NCBI GenBank assembly: GCA_029564595.1
Contig: JAKQPS010000132.1
Coordinates: 1-26,183, forward strand
Direction of reading: 5' to 3'
Length of the DNA stretch: 26,183 nt
From: a bacterium
GTDB lineage: Bacteria; UBP15; UBA6099
Shown here: one piece after another, positions 1-5,890 of the stretch
Numbering within the stretch: position 1 is the first letter of the stretch
Layout: each line of letters begins with the position of its first letter
Notes under the pieces: generated by a model
Told to the model about the DNA's origin: nothing
Databases searched by the model: none
The model's input: only the letters and a program-made list of their open reading frames with translations
Position numbers and translations under genes: made by a program

Positions 1-76
1 CGTCGAGCTTCCGCTTCGTGACTGGAACGGAAAACGAATAGGGATGCTTCTCTCTTGTGTCGATGACGATGACCAT
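1..76 (-). CDS. ERCC4-type nuclease, N-terminal end only
   Basis: Only the first 25 codons lie in the window; the gene runs off the left edge. The protein opens MVIVIDTREKHPYSF. A hydrophobic strand followed by D-T-R-E is the signature start of the ERCC4/XPF nuclease fold, in which the Asp and Glu belong to the metal-binding active site. Stand-alone ERCC4 domains of this kind are known from phages and integrative elements, where they act on branched or damaged DNA. The ATG lies 17 bases after the stop of the phosphoesterase fragment on the same strand, so the two look co-transcribed. The identification rests on the N-terminal motif alone. Confidence 0.6.
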   Translation of the reverse strand, partial: MVIVIDTREKHPYSFSVPVTKRKLD

Positions 77-93
77 GAAAACCGCCCTGATGA

Positions 94-618
94 TTACCTG
101 TAGATTTTTATGGGAGTCAGATTTCCCGGGTCCTGGAGTTGCAGATTCCGCTCCCACGTCACGCCGAACATCGGATGCACGGAAAAGAGAAGCTGCGATG
201 GAGCGCCAGCGACCTGAAGCGTCTTGATCGAGAACTCGCTTCCGCCGACCCAGCTTCCGTTTGCGAAGATGCGGCTCTTTATCGCCGCTTCCTGATGGTG
301 GTGCCCGCAGCAGAAATAGTGGAATCCCTCGCCCGTGCGACCGAGCATCTTCTGATACCGGGACTCGGAGCGCTCGATGCCGTAATAGGGGATGCCCATC
401 CACGCGCGGATATCGTCGCCGTGAACGAGAAGGAACGTGTGCTTCATCCGCTCCACGAGCATCCACCATGACTTTGAGATGTGAAATTCGACGTTGGAAA
501 AGTTCTTGAGTTTTTCGGCCAGTATCCAGTAGACCAGATGATCGAAATTGTTCAAGGGCGACTGCTCTCCCTTTTTTCCGACCCGGCCATGGTTGCCCAC
601 CACGCAGAAGCACTTCAC
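94..618 (-). pseudogene. Metallophosphoesterase, C-terminal part only
   Basis: The 174 codons contain the later motifs of the calcineurin-like metallophosphoesterase family: VVGNHGR (the GNH box, residues 7-13), LLVHGDD (the middle His, about residue 66) and CCGHHH (the GHxH box, about residue 104). The family also needs an N-terminal DxH box and a GDxxD box, roughly the first 100 residues. These are absent: the DNA upstream is occupied by the tail of the PD-(D/E)XK nuclease in another frame. The listed start is only an in-frame GTG with no good ribosome binding site. The simplest reading is a deletion that removed the 5' half of this gene, leaving no complete metal site. The stop lies 17 bases before the ERCC4-type gene. 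Confidence 0.7.
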
Positions 619-621
619 CTT

Positions 622-1621
622 CCACGGATATCGGCCCGACGCGGTAGCGGTTCTCGACGACGTTCGGGTTTTCGCCAGAAACGCAGATCGGAAAGAATCG
701 GCAGGGTCTGTTGTAGAGGAAGCAGACGTCCGTGTTCATGTACCACCGTCCCGTGCGCCGGGCGATGAGAAGCTGCTGGCACAGTTCCCAGATTTCGGCT
801 GTGAGCGTTTCGTACTGGCTGCGGGGGATGTACAGCATCTCGCGGTGGAACATGTCCTGCTCGCGGTATTTTTCGGCAAGACGCGCGGAGTATTCGTCAT
901 CGGACTCCGGCAGTTTGTGTTTCGCGGACGATTTGCCGGACTTGGATTTTGCGATCAGCTCGGCTCTGCGCAGCTCAAATTCCTCCTCCGTCTCGCCTTT
1001 GCCCTGTTTTATCTGCGACTTGGCGATGACGTTGTAGATCACGCCCGCGATGCGGATGTTCATAAACTGTTCGAGGTAGTGGGCGTAGAGCGTGACCTGA
1101 AAGTCCAGGGGCAATTTTTCGATATAGCCGCGGTCAATGACACTCGCGGTTTTGTGTTCCAGGAGAAAATACTCGCCGTTGCGGGTGACGAGGGCGTCCA
1201 CCTTTCCGCGCATGAAGAAACTGCGGCTTGCCGAGCCTGTGTCCGGGTTGATGATGGGGCACTGGAACTGTTTCTCGACTGCGACGACGTCGAAGTCTTC
1301 CGTTGGATACCGTTCCATGTATGCCGCGAACATCGCCCGCGCCAGATGCCAGTCCTTCTTCTGGCGCTCGTCCTGTTCGCGGTTCGTGAACGCGGCGTCG
1401 ATGTAATCGAAGATTGCGGCAACAACCGTGTCCTTGTCCGCGTCGCCGCGCCCGTGCCACCGCTCCAGCGCGCCGTGCATCACCGAGCCGAGATACTGCG
1501 CTTCGCTTTCCTCAAGAGCCTGCAGCCCTCGGATGAAGCGCAGGTTGTAGTCCTTGCGGCACAGCTTGAATGTTTTAAGGCTGCTGCATGTGACCGGCGT
1601 CAAATCCTGTGGTTCAAACAT
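622..1621 (-). CDS. Cas4/RecB-like PD-(D/E)XK nuclease, disrupted at both ends
   Basis: The frame starts MFEPQDLTPVTCSSLKTFKL at 1621. It shows the RecB-type nuclease core: GKVDAL with the catalytic Asp, then LLEHKTA (E-x-K) and DFQVTLYAHY (the motif with the conserved Gln and Tyr). An early Cys (residue 21) and three Cys near the C-terminus (in VCFLYNRPCRFFPIC) resemble the iron-sulfur cluster ligands of Cas4 and AddB. The likely role is 5' or 3' end processing of phage or element DNA. No cas gene is nearby. The recognisable part ends near 635; beyond it the frame stays open, without any stop, through the phosphoesterase region and into the ERCC4 frame at the window edge. The start codon sits at the end of an insertion sequence and has lost its ribosome binding site, so expression is doubtful. 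It is the third gene of a leftward module after two sigma-like genes. Confidence 0.8.
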
Positions 1622-1638
1622 TGATTCCGGCGCAAAAA
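1621..1638 (+). repeat. Left terminal inverted repeat of the IS
   Basis: Eighteen bases identical to the reverse complement of 3418-3435. The match stops at both sides (a/t outside, c/g inside). Confidence 0.9.
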
Positions 1639-1657
1639 CCCCGTGATGTGCGGGGTT
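1634..1657 (-). terminator. Rho-independent terminator after the transposase
   Basis: On the minus strand AACCCCG and CGGGGTT pair over seven bases around a 7-base loop and run straight into a T-tract. The hairpin lies between the transposase stop and the displaced nuclease start and overlaps the inner part of the left terminal repeat of the insertion sequence. It should stop transposase transcripts before they reach the nuclease. Confidence 0.7.
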
Positions 1658-1662
1658 GATTT

Positions 1663-3345
1663 TCAGGCCGCAAGGGACGCCGAATGACGCAGCCGCGAAT
1701 GGAACAGTCGAAAAACGGGCGCGAGGACGCAGCAGGGCGTGTTTTCCACCCCGAACAGGGCGGTTTGGGCCTGTTTTCCGTCTCCGGCGGTTCTGCGCAG
1801 CCGTTCGATGCGCGCCTTGATGTACCGCTTCACGTTGCAGGCGATGATTTTCATGAACACGGCGAACTCGACGGCGGGTTGTCCGCGCACGCGGAGCCAT
1901 CCCATTCCGTGCGCGCGTTTGAGTTCGCTGTTCGTTCCCTCGATGCCGGCGCGGATTGCGTATGTTTTTTTGAACGCTTCCGTCTTTTCGCGCTCTCGGC
2001 GCAGCGCGGTTGCCATTCGGCTACGGCTGTATGTCAGTGCGCAGCGCTTTTTGTGTCTCTTCGCTCCGCATTTGCCGCGCATGTCGCAGGCGCGGCAGGT
2101 TTCCTTGTCGAAGACGGCGACGACGGTGTCGTTTTTCTTCGTGTGTTTGACGCGCACCGGCTCGACTCCGCGCGGGCAGCGCGCGACGCTCTTGAGATCG
2201 GGCGTGGTTTCGAACGCGGCAATGGGGTCGGGGCGCGCGGGTTCTTTGCCCGCCGCCGGGCCGGTGAGGGTGACTCCCATGTCCCGCAGCGCCACGTCGT
2301 TCTCTCCGCCGCAGTATGCGGTGTCGGCTATCATTTCTTCCGGTTTCAGTCCGCGCTCCGCCAGCGCCGAGACCGCGGGGATGATCGCGTCGGCGTCGCT
2401 CGCGGCCGCGCTCTCGACGGCCACGTGGGTGATGATCTGCGCGTCGTTGGCCGCATCGCACGTCTCGACGATCTGCGCCTGGTAGCCTTTGCCTTTGTGG
2501 GCGCTGTAGCCCGCGCCCTCGTCGAACGGGCTCTGAAGCGAGTCGCACGACACGTCGTCGCGCACGGTGATCTTATCCCCGGCTTCCACTTCGCATTGCT
2601 CGGAGAAAAGGCGCGTGAGCAGCCGGTATCCGTCCAGCGCGCGGATTTTTTTGTTGTCGCGGAACGTCTCCAGCAGCAGCCAGGCGTCCGCCGCGCGCTG
2701 CTCCACTCGCCGCCGCGCCTCGCTGCCGCGCGCGTCGCCGAAATTTCCTTTCTCCCGCTCGATGTATCGCTTGCGGATTTCTTCGGGCAGTTCTTCGTAC
2801 CGACCGGGTTTCTCTTTGCGCAGTTCCCTCAGAAACACCGCGATGGTTGTCACGAACAACTCCAGCCGCCGAAGCGTCTTCATGTTGCTCAGGATGTGCG
2901 AGGAGTCTTTCCGCTGCTTGCCCGCCCGGATTCCCAGCTTCGCTATGATTTTGTCCGTGATGTCCGTGAACGCCGCCCTGTGAGAGGCGTCGGCCACCAT
3001 GTCAGCGCGGAAATACTGGATCGTGCGCTCGGCCACGTAAGCGTCCGCCGGCGCAATATCCAACGCGTACTGCCAGTCAAGCCCGTACATGAACCGCCGC
3101 GCAGTCTCCTCATCCGTAAGGTCTTCCATATCCTTGAGAATCATTATGCCGATCATGTCCGCCGTCGCCTTGGCGGGCCGCCCGTCGTCGGCGCAGTACA
3201 GACCGCTGAAAAGGCGCTCGTTGATCATCGGGATGATCTCCCGTTGCCACACTCCCGGCCAATCCGCCTCAAGCCGCTCAACGGTCTTCTCCGGCAGGTG
3301 ATCCCACTTGAAAAACTGTTGCTGTTTGTCTTTGAAAGTTTGCAT
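1663..3345 (-). CDS. IS1182-family transposase
   Basis: A 560-residue DDE transposase that cuts and joins the ends of its own insertion sequence. The N-terminal part (about 15-130) is the DUF772-type domain with LSGLY-like and DLTDEETARRF motifs. The catalytic residues are likely Asp147 (KDSSHIL), Asp341 (MIADTAY) and Glu469 (RAGIEGTNSELKR). A Cys cluster (C390, C417, C420, C426; the motif CRACDMRGKC) precedes the catalytic Glu, as in IS1182 relatives. Length and domain order are normal and no frameshift is visible, so it may be active. The ATG at 3345 has only a weak ribosome binding site, usual for transposases. Long open frames on the opposite strand are shadows of its GC-rich codons. Confidence 0.93.
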   Translation of the reverse strand: MQTFKDKQQQFFKWDHLPEKTVERLEADWPGVWQREIIPMINERLFSGLYCADDGRPAKATADMIGIMILKDMEDLTDEETARRFMYGLDWQYALDIAPADAYVAERTIQYFRADMVADASHRAAFTDITDKIIAKLGIRAGKQRKDSSHILSNMKTLRRLELFVTTIAVFLRELRKEKPGRYEELPEEIRKRYIEREKGNFGDARGSEARRRVEQRAADAWLLLETFRDNKKIRALDGYRLLTRLFSEQCEVEAGDKITVRDDVSCDSLQSPFDEGAGYSAHKGKGYQAQIVETCDAANDAQIITHVAVESAAASDADAIIPAVSALAERGLKPEEMIADTAYCGGENDVALRDMGVTLTGPAAGKEPARPDPIAAFETTPDLKSVARCPRGVEPVRVKHTKKNDTVVAVFDKETCRACDMRGKCGAKRHKKRCALTYSRSRMATALRREREKTEAFKKTYAIRAGIEGTNSELKRAHGMGWLRVRGQPAVEFAVFMKIIACNVKRYIKARIERLRRTAGDGKQAQTALFGVENTPCCVLAPVFRLFHSRLRHSASLAA

Positions 3346-3417
3346 GATTCATTCTATTTGTTCGTTGTCGTTTTGAAAAGGGGTTCACGCATATCTTTTG
3401 TGCGCAAACGACGTGGC

Positions 3418-3435
3418 TTTTTGCGCCGGAATCAA
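3418..3435 (-). repeat. Right terminal inverted repeat of the IS
   Basis: Perfect 18-bp partner of 1621-1638. It lies just outside the transposase promoter region and abuts the stranded nuclease start codon at 3438-3440. Confidence 0.9.
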
Positions 3436-3437
3436 AC

Positions 3438-3455
3438 ATTTCGTATCCCTCCTTT
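3438..3455 (-). promoter_or_regulatory. Stranded ribosome binding site and start codon of the nuclease
   Basis: On the minus strand AAAGGAGGG (3455-3447) stands six bases before an ATG (3440-3438), followed by TTTGA and then the insertion sequence. The same ATGTTTGA opens the nuclease on the far side of the element. This is the original translation start of the nuclease, now 1.8 kb from its coding sequence. It lies 15 bases after the stop of the upstream sigma-like gene, which supports an operon before the insertion. Confidence 0.8.
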
Positions 3456-3470
3456 CTCTTGGGGCTCCAT

Positions 3471-3986
3471 TTACAAAGCCAGACCTTCTCGTTTGAAGAC
3501 TTTTCTGATGTGGATGATGTGGCAGTGGACGGCGGCGGGGGTTATGCCCATCTGTCTTGCGATTTCTGTCAGCCCGAAACCTTGGTAGAGCATGGATACA
3601 ATGGACTTTTCTTGTTTGGGAAGCTTTTCCGTCGCGGCCTTGATGTCGGCCTTCAGCGCAATCGCGTCCTCCATGCATTCGCCGGGCCGGTCGTAAATTT
3701 CGGGATAGAAGGTTTCTCTTTCTGACTGCACCCCCTTGCGCCGGATGAGTTCCTTCTTTTTGAGGTTTATATAGGCGGCAATCATGTCCTTGACCGCATC
3801 TTCGGTGATGTCCTTCATTGCGGGATTCCGCTGGGTATGCCGCCAGATATGAAGCATGATCTCTTGTTCGTGGTCTTCACGGTCTTGGGGGGAGAAGATG
3901 CGGCGGCGCTGCATGTCCGCTGCTGCGCTCTTGACCAGATTTACGATGAAATCCGGCATTTCCGGGTATTCGTTTCTTGTCTTCAT
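3471..3986 (-). CDS. Sigma-70-family RNA polymerase sigma factor (small, element-encoded)
   Basis: A 171-residue protein laid out like a short ECF-type sigma factor. The segment at 34-80 contains DREDHEQEIMLHIWR, matching the region 2 pattern (E-D-x-x-Q-E-x-x-x-x-x-W) that contacts core polymerase. Region 4 (about 122-165) reads LPKQEKSIVSMLYQGF, then the helix-turn-helix GLTEIARQMGITPAAVHCHI, which would read a -35 element. I chose the ATG at 3986 because GGAG stands eight bases before it; a longer open frame starting at 4115 crosses an inverted repeat and lacks such a site. It probably directs transcription of the element's own genes. It precedes the nuclease module on the same strand and follows a second sigma-like gene. 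Confidence 0.78.
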   Translation of the reverse strand: MKTRNEYPEMPDFIVNLVKSAAADMQRRRIFSPQDREDHEQEIMLHIWRHTQRNPAMKDITEDAVKDMIAAYINLKKKELIRRKGVQSERETFYPEIYDRPGECMEDAIALKADIKAATEKLPKQEKSIVSMLYQGFGLTEIARQMGITPAAVHCHIIHIRKVFKREGLAL

Positions 3987-4070
3987 CGGTGTGCTCCGTT
4001 CTGTGATTTCGTTCCGATGGGCCGCGTCCCGGCGAGCCGGTTTTTTCAGGGCCGCGATTTTTCTCCCACT

Positions 4071-4094
4071 ACCTACACCCCGGTTTTGGGGGGG
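4071..4094 (+). repeat. 24-bp inverted repeat, left copy
   Basis: Exact reverse complement of 5590-5613. Read on the minus strand it starts with seven Cs and four As and ends GGTGTAGGT. It lies 17 bases beyond the stop of the 255-residue sigma-like gene and 84 bases before the start of the 171-residue sigma gene. The bases outside the two copies do not match, so there is no sign of a target duplication. Confidence 0.9.
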
Positions 4095-4111
4095 GTGCCC
4101 GGACAAAAATT

Positions 4112-4879
4112 TCAAAAATATTTTTGGAAGTGCTCTTTTATGGCTTGTTCGGCGCGTTTTCTACGCTTCCATGCCGTCTCGATCCCAATGCCCATTTCGT
4201 TTGAAACGTCGCGGATATCCCTGTCTAAAAGTCGTGTCTCGACAATCAGCATGAAATCGTCCTGGCTAACAACCCCGGCATCAACGAAAACACGGTAGTT
4301 TCGAACGGTCATTTCAATGCTTTCACGGTCTGCGACCGCTGCAGGCGCGATTCCTGGATATGCCTCTGAAAGCTGTTCGGCATCGGGCCGGTATTTTTCG
4401 GCCTCGTCCAATATCAGCTTCTGGGCATCATCGGCTTCGCTTATTTGTGTTTGAGAATCGAGGAATGCGCGGATCGTAAGAAACTTGAGATTTGCCGCGA
4501 TCTTGCAGGGGCGTTTATCGAGCGGATAATTTCGGGCAGCTTCGAGGAAGCAGCATTGAAGCGCGCCGATCAATTCTTCATTGTCCTGACTACCGGCGCT
4601 TCGTCTGAAATAGATATTTTTGATAACTGGAAAAAACGTCAGGATCAGGATCGTTCCCGCAACCCTTGATGGTGTTTCGCCGCCGTATTCCTTTATAAGG
4701 ATCGAAAGCGCGCCGTCTTTCTCGTCGTGGTCGCCGCCGGGACTGAGAAACCCAACCAGCTCCTGCGGTGTGCGAAATGGTTCAAGTGTCTGATGTTTTT
4801 CTTTTAGTTTCTTGAAACCATCTTCATGCGTTTGTGACTTTAATTCGTTTTCAAGTTCTTTCTTAAGGTCTTCTATCAC
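4112..4879 (-). CDS. Sigma-factor-like DNA-binding protein
   Basis: A 255-residue protein ending in a sigma region 4-like helix-turn-helix (about 219-250: LLDRDIRDVSNEMGIGIETA, followed by a WKRRKRA basic helix). The middle (about 80-145) has EELIGALQCCFLEAARNYP, which resembles the region 2-type polymerase contact of distant sigma factors. The N-terminus is charged and probably helical. I chose a GTG start at 4879 because GAGGAGG stands eight bases upstream; the frame extends further but without such a site. The gene reads towards the second sigma gene and the nuclease module. It lies wholly inside the segment bounded by the 24-bp inverted repeats. A role as sigma factor or late-gene activator is inferred, not shown. 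Confidence 0.65.
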   Translation of the reverse strand: MIEDLKKELENELKSQTHEDGFKKLKEKHQTLEPFRTPQELVGFLSPGGDHDEKDGALSILIKEYGGETPSRVAGTILILTFFPVIKNIYFRRSAGSQDNEELIGALQCCFLEAARNYPLDKRPCKIAANLKFLTIRAFLDSQTQISEADDAQKLILDEAEKYRPDAEQLSEAYPGIAPAAVADRESIEMTVRNYRVFVDAGVVSQDDFMLIVETRLLDRDIRDVSNEMGIGIETAWKRRKRAEQAIKEHFQKYF

Positions 4880-5001
4880 GGGTGATTCCTCCTCGCGGTT
4901 TTTGGTGTTGGGGGGCCAAAATGCGCGGAGGACTTCACCCGAACCCGGTTGGAAACTGGGACGGCTTTTTGTTTGCACGTAACAAGGGCTCTCGCTCCAA
5001 T

Positions 5002-5048
5002 CAAAAAGCCCAGGGAGTCTTTTCAGACCGCCCTGGGCTGCGAGAGCC
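5002..5048 (-). terminator. Rho-independent terminator nested in a second stem
   Basis: On the minus strand AGCCCAGGG pairs with CCCTGGGCT (nine bases; 5039-5031 with 5015-5007), with a short GTCT/AGAC stem in its loop, and TTTTT follows. A second perfect nine-base stem (GGCTCTCGC at 5048-5040 with its complement at 4995-4987) encloses the terminator, leaving the T-tract in an internal loop. It ends the 56-residue gene and insulates the sigma-like gene downstream. Confidence 0.8.
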
Positions 5049-5080
5049 GCGATGGGCTTTTCAGTTTTTGGTCGGGTTGT

Positions 5081-5251
5081 TTATTGGATTTTCAAACCGA
5101 CAGTTTTGGATTTCTTCTTGGGACAGGGGACTTCGATGATTACATCCTTATCTTTCACCGACTCGGGTAGGTTGTAGACCTTCACAAGCAGTTTCCCCTT
5201 GGGAGTACACTGGCATTCCGTTTCCCTGCATCTCAGTTCCATCACTTTCAT
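5081..5251 (-). CDS. Small Cys-rich protein, possibly zinc-binding
   Basis: A 56-residue protein starting MKVMELRCRETECQCTPKG. Three Cys lie close together near the N-terminus (C-x4-C-x-C) and a fourth stands in VPCPKKK, a spacing that could hold a metal as in small phage zinc-ribbon proteins such as Mu Com. The fit is loose. The start at 5251 is preceded by AAGGAGG at eight bases; an ATG 18 bases further upstream overlaps that site and is unlikely to be used. A clear terminator lies just downstream, so it is probably a separate transcript. It sits inside the inverted-repeat segment. Function unknown. Confidence 0.6.
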   Translation of the reverse strand: MKVMELRCRETECQCTPKGKLLVKVYNLPESVKDKDVIIEVPCPKKKSKTVGLKIQ

Positions 5252-5589
5252 CCGGCAAACCTCCTTCATAGATTTGCCTTGTATAAATTCAATTCCGGTG
5301 CCGACCGATGTGGGAATGACTTGCGTTGTGAAAAAAGCGTTTTGATTACTGGGGAAATTTACTTAAAATATTTTTGGAGGATGTTTCGTTCGCACTTGTG
5401 AACGGGGCATTTACCAAGAAAATCGTTTTTTCTGCCAAACTCACCCCGAATCTTGCCAGAATTTATAAAAAATCTACCCGCATTTTACGTGTGGTTGCCA
5501 TAAATCTCTTGAAGCTTGCCAAAAGCGATGTAAAAAACATCTATCTTGAACTTCATCTGGAATATTTATTTTTGAATCTTGTCTGGTAG
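5252..5589. other. Intergenic, AT-rich divergent region
   Basis: I find no convincing gene. Open frames on both strands lack good starts. It holds a candidate rightward promoter (listed separately) and presumably the leftward promoter of the 56-residue gene, for which I see no clear boxes. It ends at the right 24-bp inverted repeat. Confidence 0.5.
5342..5369 (+). promoter_or_regulatory. Candidate sigma-70-type promoter facing the recombinase
   Basis: TTGATT, 16 bases, then TAAAAT. It would transcribe rightwards, out of the inverted-repeat segment, through the right repeat into the 91-residue frame and the serine recombinase. If the segment were flipped it would face the sigma and nuclease operon instead. 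This is a match by eye to the consensus in AT-rich DNA. Confidence 0.35.
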
Positions 5590-5613
5590 CCCCCCCAAAA
5601 CCGGGGTGTAGGT
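5590..5613 (-). repeat. 24-bp inverted repeat, right copy
   Basis: Perfect partner of 4071-4094 in opposite orientation. It ends one base before the ATG of the 91-residue frame at 5615. In both copies the sequence points the same way relative to the gene it precedes, so it could be a recombination site or a shared leader element. Confidence 0.9.
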
Positions 5614-5614
5614 T

Positions 5615-5890
5615 ATGGAACATGATATCGCTGTCGAAACCCATGTGGCTGTGCTGGGGATTCAACTCATTGTTCCGAAACCTTGTTTTGCGGAGCGTGG
5701 AATGGTCGGAGTCGATTACATCCAGAACACACTTAATGAATTTCTCGGCAATGAACAGCGCGAACTTGTTGTCATAGCCAAATCGGGAAAACAACCAGCG
5801 ACGGACATTTCAAAAATGGCTTCAGATATGTCCAGTTCAGAGGTAACCTCTGTCCCAACAGAAGAAAGGGGGACAAAGGATGAAGAATAA
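5615..5890 (+). CDS. Hypothetical protein overlapping the recombinase start
   Basis: A 91-codon frame I do not recognise. The last half (NTLNEFLGNEQRELVVIAK and a Ser/Thr/Glu-rich tail) has coding-like composition. Its stop lies 11 bases inside the serine recombinase gene, which would suit translational coupling. Against it, the ATG directly follows the 24-bp repeat with a poor ribosome binding site, and an open frame of similar length exists on the other strand. It may be a remnant. Confidence 0.35.
   Translation: MEHDIAVETHVAVLGIQLIVPKPCFAERGMVGVDYIQNTLNEFLGNEQRELVVIAKSGKQPATDISKMASDMSSSEVTSVPTEERGTKDEE

Larger units (their letters stand above)
1622..3434 (-). mobile_element. IS1182-family insertion sequence
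   Basis: A single DDE transposase gene is enclosed by perfect 18-bp terminal inverted repeats (1621-1638 and 3418-3435, the outer end reading TTGATTCCGGCG). The string aaacat flanks both ends. The exact border is ambiguous because the target resembles the repeat end; taking the element as 1622-3434 gives a 5-bp target duplication, aacat. On the minus strand this duplication is ATGTT, the first bases of the nuclease gene, so the element sits on that start codon. The interior is clearly more GC-rich than its surroundings, which fits recent arrival from elsewhere. Confidence 0.9.

Noticed and set aside
622-1621. Cas4 of a CRISPR system
   Set aside because: The nuclease is Cas4/RecB-like, but there is no repeat-spacer array and no other cas gene; the phage-type module around it explains it better.
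548-3588. Long plus-strand open frames (548-1624 and 1684-3588)
   Set aside because: They lie opposite the nuclease and transposase, whose motifs are clear; the frames are by-products of GC-rich codon use.
3385-3678. 97-codon minus-strand frame spanning the IS border
   Set aside because: It mixes IS sequence with an alternative frame of the sigma gene and has an Arg/His-rich shadow composition.
4071-5613. 24-bp inverted repeats as ends of an insertion sequence
   Set aside because: No transposase between them and no matching target duplication outside.
5474-5794. 106-codon minus-strand frame across the right 24-bp repeat
   Set aside because: Composition looks like a shadow and it spans a likely regulatory or recombination site; no start signal.
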